Shown: one piece after another, positions 1 through 9,405 of the stretch
Position numbering within the stretch: position 1 is the first letter of the stretch
Layout: each line of letters begins with the position of its first letter
Assembly (NCBI GenBank): GCA_031082205.1
Contig: JAVHLJ010000012.1
Location: 1-59,359, forward strand
From: Elusimicrobiales bacterium
Lineage (GTDB): Bacteria > Elusimicrobiota > Elusimicrobia > Elusimicrobiales > UBA9959
DNA length: 59,359 nt
Direction of reading: 5' to 3'
The notes under the pieces: model-generated
Database searches by the model: none
What the model was told of the DNA's origin: nothing
The model's input: the letters and a program-made list of their open reading frames with translations, nothing else
Program-made: the position numbers and the translations under genes

Positions 1-401
1 ACCGGCGCCTGGGGCTTAGCCGGCGCGGGAGCGGCCTGCGGCGAAGGCGCGGGGGCGGGCGCGGCGGCCGGCGGAGCTTTGGGAGCTTCCGCCGGAGGAG
101 GCGCCGTCTGGGCCGACGCCTGCGGATTGAAAGTCCTGGCCGGGGCGGAGGAGCGCCTGGTGGTATCCTCTTTCTCCAGTTCGGCCACCACTTCCTTGAG
201 CTTGGACATCGTATCCGTCTCGAGCTTGGAGAGGTAGATGGTGAAGTTGAAATCGCCGCCGGATTTTTCCGGACGCGAACAGACGCTGCCCAGCTTCTTG
301 ACGATGAAGAAGATGTCCTTCATCTCCCCCTTTATCATCAGCTTGTGGCGGTCCTTGTTCTTATCGATAGGGGCCGGCGCTACTTCCCACTTCTTTATCA
401 T
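1..401 (-). CDS. Hypothetical protein, proline/alanine-rich tail, cut by window edge
   Basis: I do not recognise this protein. About 133 codons are visible and the reading frame is still open at base 1. The first ~77 residues are charged and look folded (start MIKKWEVAPAP, then MKDIFFIVKKLGSVC). The rest is a low-complexity Pro/Ala linker. No signal peptide or membrane segment is visible. ATG at 401 lies 8 bases after the stop of the upstream gene, so the two are probably co-transcribed. Both proteins join a small globular region to a long Pro/Ala-rich stretch, which suggests that they work together, but no function can be assigned. Confidence 0.6.
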   Translation of the reverse strand, partial: MIKKWEVAPAPIDKNKDRHKLMIKGEMKDIFFIVKKLGSVCSRPEKSGGDFNFTIYLSKLETDTMSKLKEVVAELEKEDTTRRSSAPARTFNPQASAQTAPPPAEAPKAPPAAAPAPAPSPQAAPAPAKPQAP

Positions 402-409
402 GTCGTTTC

Positions 410-2221
410 TCAGGGTTTGAGGATCAGATCGAGCACCGAATCAAGCGCGGACGTCAGACCGAAGCTGTCCTGCGAGAAATGGCGGAAGAACGAACCGGAG
501 GAGCCGAAGGCGTTCTCTATGTCGTAGAGGGCTTCCTGCGAGACGGATCCCACGCATATCAGTCCGGCCGCGCCCGCGTCGGAGACCATCTGCTGCGCCA
601 TGGCCCCCCGCATATCGTCGCCGCAGGGCTTCACGAAGGCCCGCTTTATGAACATGGGACGGCTCTCGGATTTCAGACAGATGGCGTCCAGCGTCGCCAG
701 GACGTCGGCGCAGAACTTTTCTTCGCCCGCGGCGTACATGAAGGCCAGGGTTTTTACTCGGGACTTATCCACGGCAGCCGGAGGCTCCATGGCCGCCAGC
801 TCGGGAAGCGAGGCTTCCGCCTTCATTCTGGAAGTGGCGGAAGGATCGCCGCCCTGGTAGACCAGAGTCTCCTCCCCGCCGGGTGTCCCGGACATCTGCC
901 CGGGGCCGAACACGACCGTTTTCTCCTCGGCGGATTCTCCGGGGGAGGCCGCGCCGGTCACGGCTTCTATCGGCGATTCGAACGGGGTATCGGACCTGGG
1001 CTCGAGGGAAAGCCCCCCGGGCTGCAGGTCCGGCGAACCGACGCTGAGCTGCGGCTCTCCGACCGTAAGCTGCGGCTCTTCGCCGACCGTAAGCCGGGGC
1101 TCTTCTCCGACGGTAAGCTCCGGTTCGCCCGCGCCCGGCTGAGGTTCTTCCACGGCGGCGGGCTGTTCAGCGGACGGGGCGGGCTGCTCATCCGGCATGG
1201 GGAACTGCGGCTCCAGGCTTATCCCCTCCGCCCGGATCCCGGCGGCCGGCGCGGCATCCTCCCGTACGGCAGGCGCGGGCTCCTCCGCCGGCTCCGGCGC
1301 GGGGAACGGGGGCTCCGTCGCTTCCGGAGCCGGGGGTTCGGCGGCCTGGATTCCCGGCTCCGGAGGATTATCGGTCCCGGGTATAACGAAAGCGCTTTCA
1401 AAGGCTTTGAGGTCGTCACCGGAAGGCAGCGCTTCTTCCGCGCCGGCAGCCTGTGCGGGGGCCGCTGGCTGTTCGGCCGCCGGCTCCGGGAATTCGAAAG
1501 GAGAATCCATCTTCACGGTCGCCTCGAAAGCCGGCGGTTCCTGGACGGGCGTGAGTTCTTCGCCCGCGGGCCGTTCCGCCGGCTGCTCCTGGGAGGGAAG
1601 CGACTCTTCGGCGGGTTGACCCGGAACGGCTTCCCCGGCGGGCAGAGACCCGGGCATAACCTCCGCGGGCCGCTCCTGGTCGTCCTGATGCTTTTCTTCC
1701 ATCGCTCCCCCTTGATCCTTTTTCTCTTCGGCCGGCTTTATGGCGTCCTCACCGGAAACGGACAGCCGCAGAAGCGCGTCCACGTCGGGCACGCCGAAAT
1801 CCCCGCTCTGCTCGAAAGAGTCTTCCGGGGTCCCGGCGGGCCCCTGCGCTGGAGCGGCAACCGGTTCCGGGGCCGGCGCGGCCGCGGGCCGCGGCTCCGG
1901 CGCGAATTCAAAATTATACTCCTCCCCGGAAAGGTCGGGGGACGGCTCGGGCTCGGGATCGGGATCGGGCAGTACATGGGCCGAGGCGGCTATCCCGGCC
2001 ATCTCCTCCGGTTCGAGCCTTATGGTCTCGTCCCCTCGCGCGGGAGCCGGCGGGGCGGGCTGTTCCTCGGCTTCCCGGCGTATCCTCGAAAAATCCACCG
2101 GCCGCGTCTCCGGCATCTTTATGTCCGAAAGTATGGCCGGCATCCTGTTGAGCAGGCTGTTGAGGTCCGAGAGTATCTCCTCGATGGACTCTTTATCGCC
2201 GTCTTTGTCGGGTTTATCCAT
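410..2221 (-). CDS. Low-complexity Pro/Glu/Ala-rich protein with small C-terminal domain
   Basis: 603 residues of unknown function. The N-terminal ~30 residues are helical (IEEILSDLNSLLNRMP). Residues ~50-480 are an acidic Pro/Glu/Ala-rich disordered region that includes a short tandem repeat. The last ~115 residues form a globular-looking domain (from SRVKTLAFMYAAGEEKF to LDSVLDLILKP) with three cysteines. No membrane segment or signal peptide is seen, so a cytoplasmic location is likely. It has its own promoter 44 bases or more upstream and is followed closely by the gene ending at base 1. The frame is real because the globular ends read sensibly and a long overlapping plus-strand frame is only an antisense shadow. 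Confidence 0.7.
   Translation of the reverse strand: MDKPDKDGDKESIEEILSDLNSLLNRMPAILSDIKMPETRPVDFSRIRREAEEQPAPPAPARGDETIRLEPEEMAGIAASAHVLPDPDPEPEPSPDLSGEEYNFEFAPEPRPAAAPAPEPVAAPAQGPAGTPEDSFEQSGDFGVPDVDALLRLSVSGEDAIKPAEEKKDQGGAMEEKHQDDQERPAEVMPGSLPAGEAVPGQPAEESLPSQEQPAERPAGEELTPVQEPPAFEATVKMDSPFEFPEPAAEQPAAPAQAAGAEEALPSGDDLKAFESAFVIPGTDNPPEPGIQAAEPPAPEATEPPFPAPEPAEEPAPAVREDAAPAAGIRAEGISLEPQFPMPDEQPAPSAEQPAAVEEPQPGAGEPELTVGEEPRLTVGEEPQLTVGEPQLSVGSPDLQPGGLSLEPRSDTPFESPIEAVTGAASPGESAEEKTVVFGPGQMSGTPGGEETLVYQGGDPSATSRMKAEASLPELAAMEPPAAVDKSRVKTLAFMYAAGEEKFCADVLATLDAICLKSESRPMFIKRAFVKPCGDDMRGAMAQQMVSDAGAAGLICVGSVSQEALYDIENAFGSSGSFFRHFSQDSFGLTSALDSVLDLILKP
1036..1120 (-). repeat. 24-base in-frame tandem repeat in the low-complexity gene
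   Basis: Just over three imperfect 24-base units encode consecutive copies of LTVGEEPQ-like octapeptides (variants LTVGEEPR, LTVGEPQ, LSVGSPD). This is a coding repeat in a disordered region and a plausible site of length variation between strains. Confidence 0.7.
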
Positions 2222-2264
2222 AATAAAGCCCCCGCCCGCCGGAGGCGGACGTCATTACCCTGTT

Positions 2265-2293
2265 ATTCTAATAATAATTAAAGGTTAATGCAA
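2265..2293 (-). promoter_or_regulatory. Predicted sigma-70 promoter for the 410-2221 gene
   Basis: On the minus strand TTGCAT (2293-2288) and TAGAAT (2270-2265) are separated by 17 bases inside a distinctly AT-rich island. The -10 box ends 43 bases before the ATG at 2221. It separates the hypothetical pair from the mtaB transcript that ends at 2334. Confidence 0.55.
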
Positions 2294-2333
2294 AGGCTTT
2301 CAGCCGCGGAAGAGGGGGCGGCCGGACCGCGGT

Positions 2334-3572
2334 TCAGAGAGCTTCCCCGGAACAGGACCCGCTCCTGGCGGCGGTCACGCGGCAGCGCAGCAACCGGCCG
2401 ACGGTCGACGCGGGGATATCCACTTCCAGGAAATTGGACGCCAGGGCCCTTGAACGGCCCGACTTGGACGAGAGGGGCAGCACCTCCAGCTCACGCCCCA
2501 GCATGGAGGCGGCGAAAGCGGAGCGGAGCCCGAGGTCCAGCGCGCGCAGGGCTTCCGAACGGGCTTTTACGGTGCCGGCCGGCAGCGGCGCCAGGGCGGC
2601 GGCCCTGGTGCCCGGGCGGGCCGAAAAACTGAAAACGTGGAGGCCCGAGAGGCCGCATGAACGGACGAAATCCGCCGACTTCAGGAATTCCCCCTCCGTC
2701 TCCGAGGGATACCCGGCTATGATGTCGGCGTAGACGCCGGCCGACGGGAAGAAAGACCTTATCTCCTCCACCCGGCCGCGGTAGAAAGCCGCGTCGTAAT
2801 TGCGGCCCATCGCGCGCAGAACGGCGTCGGAGCCCGACTGCAGCGGCACATGGAAGTAATCGCAGAAGCGGCCGCCCGGGACGGCCAGGGCGCGCAGCAG
2901 CGGAGTATTTATCTCACCGGGCTCTATCGACGAGAAACGGACGCGGAAAGAGCCGGGCAGGGCGAAGAGTTCCGACACCAGGGCCGCCAGGTCCGCGCCG
3001 GTCTCCGGGCAGCGGTAGATGCCCAGCCGCGTTCCGCAGAGGACTATTTCGGCGAAGCCCGCGGAGACCAGCTTCTTTATCTCGGCGGCGGCCGCCTTAA
3101 GGGGCTTGGACGAGACCTTGCCGCGGGCCAGGTTCACAAGGCAGTAGGAACACTTGAGGTCGCAGCCCTCCTGCACTTTCACGAAAGCGCGGGAACGGCC
3201 TTTGAACCCCTCGACGGAGAAGAAGTCCGGTCTCGACGGGGCCCCGCAGACCAGCGACGGGATGTTCTCCTTGTCGGAGTTGGTGAAAACGGAAGCTTTC
3301 GGCACGGCCGCGATCACCTTGGCCGGCTCCAGCGTGGCGAGGCAGCCGGTCACGGCGATGGCGGCTTTAGGGTTGGCGGCGGCCGTCCTCTTGAGAAAAC
3401 TTATGCAGTCGCGGTCGGCCTTCGCGGTTACCGAGCAGGTATTGACCACCACGAGGTCGGCCTCCTCCGGCGAGGCGGCGGCGGCGTGGCCGAGCGCGGC
3501 GAACCTGGCGCGGAGGCTCTCGCTCTCCACCTGGTTCACCCTGCACCCCACCGTCTTGAAATATACTTTCAT
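2334..3572 (-). CDS. mtaB: tRNA threonylcarbamoyladenosine methylthiotransferase MtaB
   Basis: Radical-SAM enzyme that adds a 2-methylthio group to N6-threonylcarbamoyladenosine at position 37 of tRNA. The 412 residues match family length. The N-terminal methylthiotransferase domain shows the expected cysteines (FKTVGCRVNQ, VVNTCSVT, VTGCLA). The radical-SAM cluster motif is CDLKCSYC at about residue 137, and a TRAM-like RNA-binding tail follows residue ~350. It lies downstream of dnaJ and rsmE, the same order as in Firmicutes heat-shock operons, but a 228-base gap with a large inverted repeat separates it from rsmE. Cytoplasmic. Confidence 0.93.
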   Translation of the reverse strand: MKVYFKTVGCRVNQVESESLRARFAALGHAAAASPEEADLVVVNTCSVTAKADRDCISFLKRTAAANPKAAIAVTGCLATLEPAKVIAAVPKASVFTNSDKENIPSLVCGAPSRPDFFSVEGFKGRSRAFVKVQEGCDLKCSYCLVNLARGKVSSKPLKAAAAEIKKLVSAGFAEIVLCGTRLGIYRCPETGADLAALVSELFALPGSFRVRFSSIEPGEINTPLLRALAVPGGRFCDYFHVPLQSGSDAVLRAMGRNYDAAFYRGRVEEIRSFFPSAGVYADIIAGYPSETEGEFLKSADFVRSCGLSGLHVFSFSARPGTRAAALAPLPAGTVKARSEALRALDLGLRSAFAASMLGRELEVLPLSSKSGRSRALASNFLEVDIPASTVGRLLRCRVTAARSGSCSGEAL

Positions 3573-3597
3573 CTTTGACCTTTAAGACCGCACGGTC

Positions 3598-3801
3598 GGC
3601 GTCTCCCCGGGCCTCATGGCAAGCCGCATGCTGGAGGCTTTTTCCCAAGCGGAGCGAGGGTACCGGCACTGCCGGACGGGCATGAATGTCTGAGGCCCGA
3701 GGCGCTATGCGCCCGGGCCGAGTTCGTGCCCGGCCGAGCACAGCGCAGGGCGCATTTCAAAAAGCCGGACCGCGGCGGCCCATGAGGCCCGGGGAGACGC
3801 C
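3598..3801. repeat. Large intergenic inverted repeat between rsmE and mtaB
   Basis: Perfect 22-base arms at 3598-3619 (starting GGCGTCTCC) and 3780-3801 enclose ~160 bases. Pairing continues imperfectly inward, including GGCTTTTT on both arms. Inside are further small palindromes, among them GGCGCTATGCGCC at 3701-3713. The right arm touches the rsmE stop codon. A related element lies between tpiA and pduL (21585-21723), and a weaker relative lies in the hrcA leader. It may be a repeat element, a structured RNA or an mRNA-processing site. It has no coding potential. Confidence 0.7.
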
Positions 3802-4538
3802 TACGACTTCGTTTTCAGCGCCTCGCCGGCGCAGGCGAGAACGGCCGCGGCAGCCGCGGCGGCGTTCTCCGCGCGCAGCACCGTCGGGCCGAGCGTGAAG
3901 AATTCCGCTCCCTTGCGCTTCGCCAGTTCCAGCTCGTCGGGCGAGAACCCGCCCTCCGGACCTATAAAGACCATCGCTTCCGAACCTTTTTCGAGACCGG
4001 CCGCCAGCACGGTCAGCGGCCCGGCGCCCTTTACCGGAGCGCCGATCAGCTTGCGGCCGGGCAGGTCCAGCAGCTCGTGAAAATGCGCCGGCGGCAGCAC
4101 GGCCGGCAGGTCGCCGCGCTCGCACTGCTCCGCGGCGGAAAGGATTATGCCTTCGTAGCGCTCGCGCCGCCGCTCCCATTCCTCGTCGAGGCGGCCCGCC
4201 AGGGCGCGCTCGGAGAAAAAAGGCCTGAACTCGGCGGCCCCGGCCTCGGTCGCCCGGCGCAGCGTCTCTTCCAGCGCCGCGCGCGCCGTCAGCGCGTGGC
4301 AGACGACCGTCCTGAAAGCCGGGGGCGACCAGTCCAGCGGCCCGGTGATTCGTCCCGCGACCGAAGAGCGGGATATCTCCTCCAGCTCCGCGGAGAATCT
4401 GCCCCCCGCGCCGTCGAAGACCTTTATGGCATCTCCTGGCCGGGCGCGCAGCGCCCGGGAAAGATGATCGGCCGCGTCCCCCGTAAGGAGAAAGCGGCCG
4501 TCCTTCACGGAGCCCGGCGGAAGATAGTGCTGGCTCAT
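3801..4538 (-). CDS. rsmE: 16S rRNA (uracil-1498-N3)-methyltransferase RsmE
   Basis: SPOUT-class methyltransferase that methylates U1498 of 16S rRNA using S-adenosylmethionine. 245 residues, the normal family length. It has an N-terminal PUA-like RNA-binding region ([13 protein letters not shown]) and a C-terminal knotted domain with [17 protein letters not shown] and [11 protein letters not shown], the SAM-binding trefoil signature. The ATG overlaps the dnaJ stop by four bases (ATGA), so translation is coupled to dnaJ. Cytoplasmic. Confidence 0.93.
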   Translation of the reverse strand: MSQHYLPPGSVKDGRFLLTGDAADHLSRALRARPGDAIKVFDGAGGRFSAELEEISRSSVAGRITGPLDWSPPAFRTVVCHALTARAALEETLRRATEAGAAEFRPFFSERALAGRLDEEWERRRERYEGIILSAAEQCERGDLPAVLPPAHFHELLDLPGRKLIGAPVKGAGPLTVLAAGLEKGSEAMVFIGPEGGFSPDELELAKRKGAEFFTLGPTVLRAENAAAAAAAVLACAGEALKTKS

Positions 4539-5656
4539 TTGAATATTTTCTTGAAGAAGCCGTTCTCCTGCTCCCGCTCGTCGGGCCTGTGCCCTTCCTC
4601 GCGGAAGCTGCGGCCGAGTTCCTCGAAGAGTTCCTTCTGCCGGGGGGTCAGGTCCGTCGGGATGTCTATCCGCGCGCGTACCAGCAGATCGCCCCTCTTC
4701 CTCCCCCCCGGCTCCGGCATGCCCTTGCCGGCTATACGGAAAAGCTTACCGTGCTGCGTTCCGTGCGGGACCTCCAGAGGGGCCTTGCCGCCCTCTATCA
4801 CGGGGACTTCGACGGAAGAACCCAGCGCCGCCTGGTCCACGCTCAGCCCGCAGGTATATATCAGGTCGGCCCCGTCGCGCTCGAAATGCGGGTGATGCTT
4901 GAAGGTTATCTGTACGTAGAGGTCCCCTCCGGGGCCGCCGCGGCTGCCCGCGTCGCCGGCGCCGGCCACCCTGAGCGTAGCGCCCTCGCCGACTCCGGCG
5001 GGGACCTTGATATGCAGCGTGACCTTCTTGCGGACCTTGCCCGAGCCTTCGCAATCGCGGCAAGGCGAGGAGATGACCTCGCCCTGGCCGCCGCAGTCGG
5101 GGCAGGTCTGGCTGAAAGAGAAGAAGCCCTGCGAGTACTGCACCCTGCCGGCGCCGCGGCAGGTGGAACATTTCTTCGTGCCGGTCTTGGGCTTGGCGCC
5201 GGTGCCGCCGCAGGTGTCGCAGACCTCGCTGCGCTCGAAACTGACGGGGATCTTGACCCCGCCGAAAGCCTCTTCCAGCGTCATTTCGGCGGTGTATTTG
5301 AGGTCGGCGCCGCGCCTGGAGCGCTGCCTGCCTCCCCCCCCGCCGCCCTGGAAGAAATTGTCGAAGATGTCGCCGAAGATGTCGCCCAGGTCGGCGTTCT
5401 GGAAGCCGCCGAAGCCCTGCCCGCCGCCGCCCTTGAGCCCCTCGGCGCCGAACTGGTCGTATACGCGCCTCTTGTCCGGCTTGGAAAGCACCTCGTAAGC
5501 CTCGCCTATCTCCTTGAACCTGGCCTCGGACTCCTTGTTGCCCTGGTTGCGGTCCGGGTGATATTTGAGCGCCAGCTTGCGGAAAGCGGTCTTTATCTCC
5601 TCGTCGGAAGCGTTGCGGGCCACGCCCAGCGTGCGGTAGTAGTCTTGTGATGCCAT
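4535..5656 (-). CDS. dnaJ: Chaperone DnaJ (Hsp40)
   Basis: Co-chaperone that delivers unfolded protein to DnaK and stimulates its ATPase. 373 residues. J domain at residues 1-70 with the HPD motif (KYHPDRNQG), a Gly/Phe-rich linker ([11 protein letters not shown]), and a zinc-binding region with four CxxCxGxG-type repeats ([32 protein letters not shown]). The C-terminal substrate-binding and dimerisation domains follow. It sits 97 bases downstream of dnaK, with strong hairpins in the gap, so its expression relative to dnaK may be set by RNA structure. Confidence 0.96.
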   Translation of the reverse strand: MASQDYYRTLGVARNASDEEIKTAFRKLALKYHPDRNQGNKESEARFKEIGEAYEVLSKPDKRRVYDQFGAEGLKGGGGQGFGGFQNADLGDIFGDIFDNFFQGGGGGGRQRSRRGADLKYTAEMTLEEAFGGVKIPVSFERSEVCDTCGGTGAKPKTGTKKCSTCRGAGRVQYSQGFFSFSQTCPDCGGQGEVISSPCRDCEGSGKVRKKVTLHIKVPAGVGEGATLRVAGAGDAGSRGGPGGDLYVQITFKHHPHFERDGADLIYTCGLSVDQAALGSSVEVPVIEGGKAPLEVPHGTQHGKLFRIAGKGMPEPGGRKRGDLLVRARIDIPTDLTPRQKELFEELGRSFREEGHRPDEREQENGFFKKIFK

Positions 5657-5684
5657 AATCTATAGTTGAAATCCTGCCAAACGG

Positions 5685-5738
5685 GGCCGCCATATGGCGG
5701 CCGGCGGATAGAGGCGGGCCGTCCCGCCGCTATCCGCC
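5685..5738. other. Two strong hairpins between dnaK and dnaJ
   Basis: A perfect 18-base palindrome (5685-5702, GGCCGCCATATGGCGGCC) is followed by a hairpin with 16-base arms (5703-5718 and 5723-5738, one mismatch, four-base loop). No U-run follows on the minus strand, so this looks more like an mRNA stability or processing element than a terminator. It lies after the dnaK stop at 5754 and before the dnaJ start. Confidence 0.65.
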
Positions 5739-5753
5739 GTGCTTTCTCAAGCC

Positions 5754-7616
5754 TTACTTCTTGTTCTCGTCAACGACTTCCGCGTCGACTACGTCGTCCT
5801 TGCCGCCGGGCGCGGCCTGCGGGCCGCCCTGGGGCTGTTCCGCCCCGCCGGGGCCGGCCTTGGCCTGCGAGGCCTTGTAGACGGCCTCTCCGAGCTTCTG
5901 AGAGTTCTTGACCAGCTCGTCCTTGGCCTTCTTTATCTTCTCCAGGTCGTCGCTCTTGAGCGCGTCCTTCAGCTCGTTTATCGAGCGGTCCACGGTCAGG
6001 CGCTCCTCCTGGCTTATCTTGTCGCCGTGGTCCTTGAGCGCCTTCTCGGTCATGTAGAGGACGCTGTCGGCCTCGTTCTTGGCCTCGATCTTCGCCTTGT
6101 ACTCCTTGTCCTTCTCGGCGAACTCCTCGGCCTGCTTGACGAACTTGTCGATCTCCTCCTTGGAGAGCTTGCTGGAGGCGCTTATCGTGATGTGCTGCGC
6201 CTTGCCGGTGCCCAGGTCCTTGGCGGAGACGTGCAGTATGCCGTTGGCGTCGATGTCGAAGGTCACTTCGATCTGCGGCACGCCGCGCGGGGCCGGCGGT
6301 ATGCCGTCGAGGTCGAACTTGCCCAGCGAGACGTTGTCCCCGGCCATGGCGCGCTCGCCCTGCAGCACGTGTATGGTGACGGCGGGCTGGCTGTCGGCGG
6401 CCGTCGAGAAGACCTGCGTCTTCTTGACCGGTATCGTGGTGTTCTTGTCGATGAGGCGGGTCATGACGGAGCCCAGCGTCTCGATGCCCAGCGACAGCGG
6501 GGTCACGTCGAGCAGCAGGACGTCCTTGACGTCGCCGGTCAGCACGGCCGCCTGCACGGCGGCGCCGCTGGCCACGCACTCCATCGGGTCGATGCCGCGC
6601 TCTATCTTCTTGCCGACGTAGTCCTCCACGAACTTCTGCACTATCGGCATGCGGGTGGGGCCGCCGACGAGGATGATGCGGTGGATGTCGGAGCTCTTGA
6701 GCTTGGCGTCGGCGAGAGCCGTGTCTATGGACTTCTGGCAGCGCTTCACGATGGACTCCACGAGCGACTCCAGGCGCGCGCGGCCCAGCTTGAGGGCCAT
6801 GTGCTTGGGGCCGGAAGCGTCGGCCGAGATGAACGGCAGGTTGATCTCGGTCTCCATGGTGGTGGAAAGCTCTATCTTGGCCTTCTCGGCGGCTTCCTTG
6901 ATGCGCTGCATCGCGGTCGGGTCCTTGGTCAGGTCTATGCCCGTGTCCTTGCGGAACTCTCCGGCGATGAACTCGATGAGGGCGGCGTCCATGTCGGTGC
7001 CGCCGAGCTGGGTGTCGCCCGAAGTGGAGATGACGTCGAAGGTCCCCTCCTTGCCGAGCTCCATGATGGTGACGTCCAGCGTGCCGCCGCCGAGGTCGAA
7101 GACCATGATCTTCTGGTCGCGGCCTTCCTTGTCGATGCCGTAGGCCAGCGCGGCCGCGGTCGGCTCGTTGACCAGGCGCACGACCTCCAGGCCCGCGATG
7201 GTCCCGGCGTCCTTGGTGGCCTGGCGCTGGTTGTCGTTGAAGTAGGCCGGCACGGTGATGACGGCCTTCTCCACCTTGTCGCCCAGGAAGGCCTCGGCGT
7301 CGCGCTTGACCTTCTGCAGCAGGAAGGCGCTGAGCTGCTGGGGGGTGAATTCCTTGCCGGAGACCTTGTACTTGTGGTCGCCGCCCATCTTGCGCTTGAA
7401 GGCGCTGACGGTGCCCTCCGGGTTGGCCACGGCCTGCCTGCGGGCCGGCTCGCCGACCAGCATCTGGCCGTCCTTGGCGAAGGCCACGTACGACGGGAAG
7501 GCCTTCCCGCCGAGGCTGGTGCCTTCGGCCGAGGGGATGATCGTTACTTTTCCGCCTTCCATTACCGCCGCGGCGGTGTTGGAAGTTCCGAGGTCGATGC
7601 CTATTATCTTTGCCAT
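5754..7616 (-). CDS. dnaK: Chaperone DnaK (Hsp70)
   Basis: ATP-dependent chaperone of 620 residues, full length. The nucleotide-binding domain starts [15 protein letters not shown] and includes the phosphate loop [12 protein letters not shown]. The inter-domain linker and substrate-binding domain follow ([18 protein letters not shown]). The tail is Gly/Gln-rich and ends [10 protein letters not shown]. It works with DnaJ and the nucleotide-exchange factor GrpE encoded on either side. Transcription is expected from the HrcA-controlled promoter upstream of hrcA. Cytoplasmic. Confidence 0.97.
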   Translation of the reverse strand: MAKIIGIDLGTSNTAAAVMEGGKVTIIPSAEGTSLGGKAFPSYVAFAKDGQMLVGEPARRQAVANPEGTVSAFKRKMGGDHKYKVSGKEFTPQQLSAFLLQKVKRDAEAFLGDKVEKAVITVPAYFNDNQRQATKDAGTIAGLEVVRLVNEPTAAALAYGIDKEGRDQKIMVFDLGGGTLDVTIMELGKEGTFDVISTSGDTQLGGTDMDAALIEFIAGEFRKDTGIDLTKDPTAMQRIKEAAEKAKIELSTTMETEINLPFISADASGPKHMALKLGRARLESLVESIVKRCQKSIDTALADAKLKSSDIHRIILVGGPTRMPIVQKFVEDYVGKKIERGIDPMECVASGAAVQAAVLTGDVKDVLLLDVTPLSLGIETLGSVMTRLIDKNTTIPVKKTQVFSTAADSQPAVTIHVLQGERAMAGDNVSLGKFDLDGIPPAPRGVPQIEVTFDIDANGILHVSAKDLGTGKAQHITISASSKLSKEEIDKFVKQAEEFAEKDKEYKAKIEAKNEADSVLYMTEKALKDHGDKISQEERLTVDRSINELKDALKSDDLEKIKKAKDELVKNSQKLGEAVYKASQAKAGPGGAEQPQGGPQAAPGGKDDVVDAEVVDENKK

Positions 7617-7640
7617 ATCAGTTTCCTCCGTGACTAAACT

Positions 7641-8276
7641 TTACTTTTCCCCGCCCTGCGGGGGTTCCCCTTCGGCGGACGACTCCGCCTCCGGCCTGAC
7701 TTCCGCTTTCTTCCTGCCTATCCTCACCCTGGCCGGCCGCAGAACCTTCTCCCCGTAGTAAAATCCTTTCTGCAGCTCGTCCACCACCAGGCCGTCCTGG
7801 TCCTCCCCCGTCTCCACCATCCCCATTATCTCCGCCGCCATCGGGTCGTAAGGCTTGCCTGCCGTCTCCATCGGCCTTATGCCCTCACCCTCGAAGGTCC
7901 TGGAGAACTCCTTGAATATCATCTCCAGGCCCTTCATCAGTTCGCCGGCCTGCGCGGGAGAGAGCCCCTCCGGGCTCTCCTGGACCTTTGCTATGTGCAG
8001 GTGCGCCTGCAGCAGCAGGTCGTAGAGCGGCAGCAGCTTCGCGAGCAGTTCCGCCTTGCCCCACTTTATCAGTTCCGGCTTCTCCTTCTCCACCCGCTTG
8101 CGGTAGTTCTCGAAATCGGCCTTGAGCCGCAGCAGCTGGTCGTAATATTCCTTCTCTTTGGAGGCCGGCTCCGCCGCCGGCTTGGCGGCCCCTTCCCCGC
8201 AGGAGCATTCGCAGTCCGCGGCCGGCGCGGGGGCCCCGGTTTTCTCGTCGTGCTTCTTGTCCTTGCCGTGCTTCAT
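7641..8276 (-). CDS. grpE: Nucleotide exchange factor GrpE
   Basis: Releases ADP from DnaK. 211 residues with a charged disordered N-terminus that includes a cysteine pair (CECSCGEG), a long coiled coil at about 40-100 (YYDQLLRLKADFENYRKRVE), and a C-terminal beta domain (GIRPMETAGKPYDPMAAEIMG). It lies between hrcA (4-base gap) and dnaK (24-base gap). The final ~25 residues are acidic and Pro-rich. Confidence 0.95.
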   Translation of the reverse strand: MKHGKDKKHDEKTGAPAPAADCECSCGEGAAKPAAEPASKEKEYYDQLLRLKADFENYRKRVEKEKPELIKWGKAELLAKLLPLYDLLLQAHLHIAKVQESPEGLSPAQAGELMKGLEMIFKEFSRTFEGEGIRPMETAGKPYDPMAAEIMGMVETGEDQDGLVVDELQKGFYYGEKVLRPARVRIGRKKAEVRPEAESSAEGEPPQGGEK

Positions 8277-8280
8277 CCGT

Positions 8281-9405
8281 TCAATCCTCTTCGGCCAGGG
8301 CTTCCCATTCGGAGAGTATGTCCTCGACCATGGAGCTGACCGAATCGACTATCGTTATCATCTTCGGGTACTCCATGCGCTTGTGGCCCAGTATGCCGAC
8401 CAGCCCGACGGCCTTGTCCTTGAGACAGTAGGACGAGGAGACCAGGCTGAAGTTGTTGAATTCCTTGATATGGTTCTCGGAGCCGATGGTGATGTCCACG
8501 CTGTGGGCCAGGCCCTTGCCCGCTTCGGCGGCGGGCAGCTTGCGGCGCTTCTCCACGCAGTCGCGCAGGCGCTCGCGCAGCATGTGGGAGAAGCGGTCCT
8601 TCTCCTCCAGCAAGCGGGCCACGCCGCGTATATCCTCGAGGCCCGCCTCCTCCATGCTGTCGAAAATGCGGCTTACTCCTTCAAGGTAGAAAGGATCGCC
8701 TTCCTTGTTCATGGAGGAGAAATAGTCGTAGATCTTCCTGAGCAGGTTCTTCTGCGCTTTCGGGGCGTCGCCCCTGTTGAGGAAATCCTTCCAGATTATG
8801 CCGGTCACGTCCTTGACCGGCACGTCGCGCAGGGCCTTGTTCAGGCGGTCCGAAAGCGACTTGAGGGCCGCTTTTTCCAGCGGGGTCTCGGTGACGAAAG
8901 GGACGTGCTTGAGTATCCCGGAATGGACGAAAACGATCATCAGCACGCTCTTGCCCGAGAGCCGGACCAGGTCCAGCCGCTTGATGGCGTCGTCGTCGAT
9001 GTCGGCCGGGATGACGAAGCCGGCCCACTTGGACATATCCGCTATGGTCCTGGAGGTGTGGCGCAGGAAAGCGTCGAGCTGCTCGTTGCGCCGCTCGTAT
9101 TCCTGCTCGAGCCGGTCCTTCTCGCCGGCCGCCAGGCGCTGCAGTCGGAGTATATGGTCCACGTAGGCCCGGTAGCCCTTGTCCGAAGGTATGCGTCCGC
9201 CCGAGGTATGCGCCTGGTAGAGAAAGCCCGTCTCTTCAAGCTCCTTTAATATGTTCCTTACGGTGGCGCTGGAGACGTTGAAGCCGCCGTGGGAGGCGAT
9301 GAGGTCCGAGCTTACCGGTTTGCCGGTGCTGACATAGTTATAGACCACCCAGTTAAGGATCTTGTCCCTGCGGTCCTGCGCTACTTCAGGTTTGAGCACC
9401 CTCAT
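8281..9405 (-). CDS. hrcA: Heat-inducible transcription repressor HrcA
   Basis: Repressor of class I heat-shock genes that binds the CIRCE operator and is kept active by GroEL in species studied. 374 residues. N-terminal winged helix (residues ~10-75, SHGGFNVSSATVRNILKELE) and a C-terminal GAF-like dimerisation domain. It is the first gene of hrcA-grpE-dnaK-dnaJ. The ATG at 9405 has a GAGGGG ribosome site eight or nine bases upstream, next to a small hairpin. A CIRCE-like site upstream indicates autoregulation. Confidence 0.95.
   Translation of the reverse strand: MRVLKPEVAQDRRDKILNWVVYNYVSTGKPVSSDLIASHGGFNVSSATVRNILKELEETGFLYQAHTSGGRIPSDKGYRAYVDHILRLQRLAAGEKDRLEQEYERRNEQLDAFLRHTSRTIADMSKWAGFVIPADIDDDAIKRLDLVRLSGKSVLMIVFVHSGILKHVPFVTETPLEKAALKSLSDRLNKALRDVPVKDVTGIIWKDFLNRGDAPKAQKNLLRKIYDYFSSMNKEGDPFYLEGVSRIFDSMEEAGLEDIRGVARLLEEKDRFSHMLRERLRDCVEKRRKLPAAEAGKGLAHSVDITIGSENHIKEFNNFSLVSSSYCLKDKAVGLVGILGHKRMEYPKMITIVDSVSSMVEDILSEWEALAEED

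Noticed and set aside
5739-7637. 632-codon plus-strand frame opposite dnaK
   Set aside because: DnaK is certain; long antisense frames opposite dnaK are a known GC artefact.
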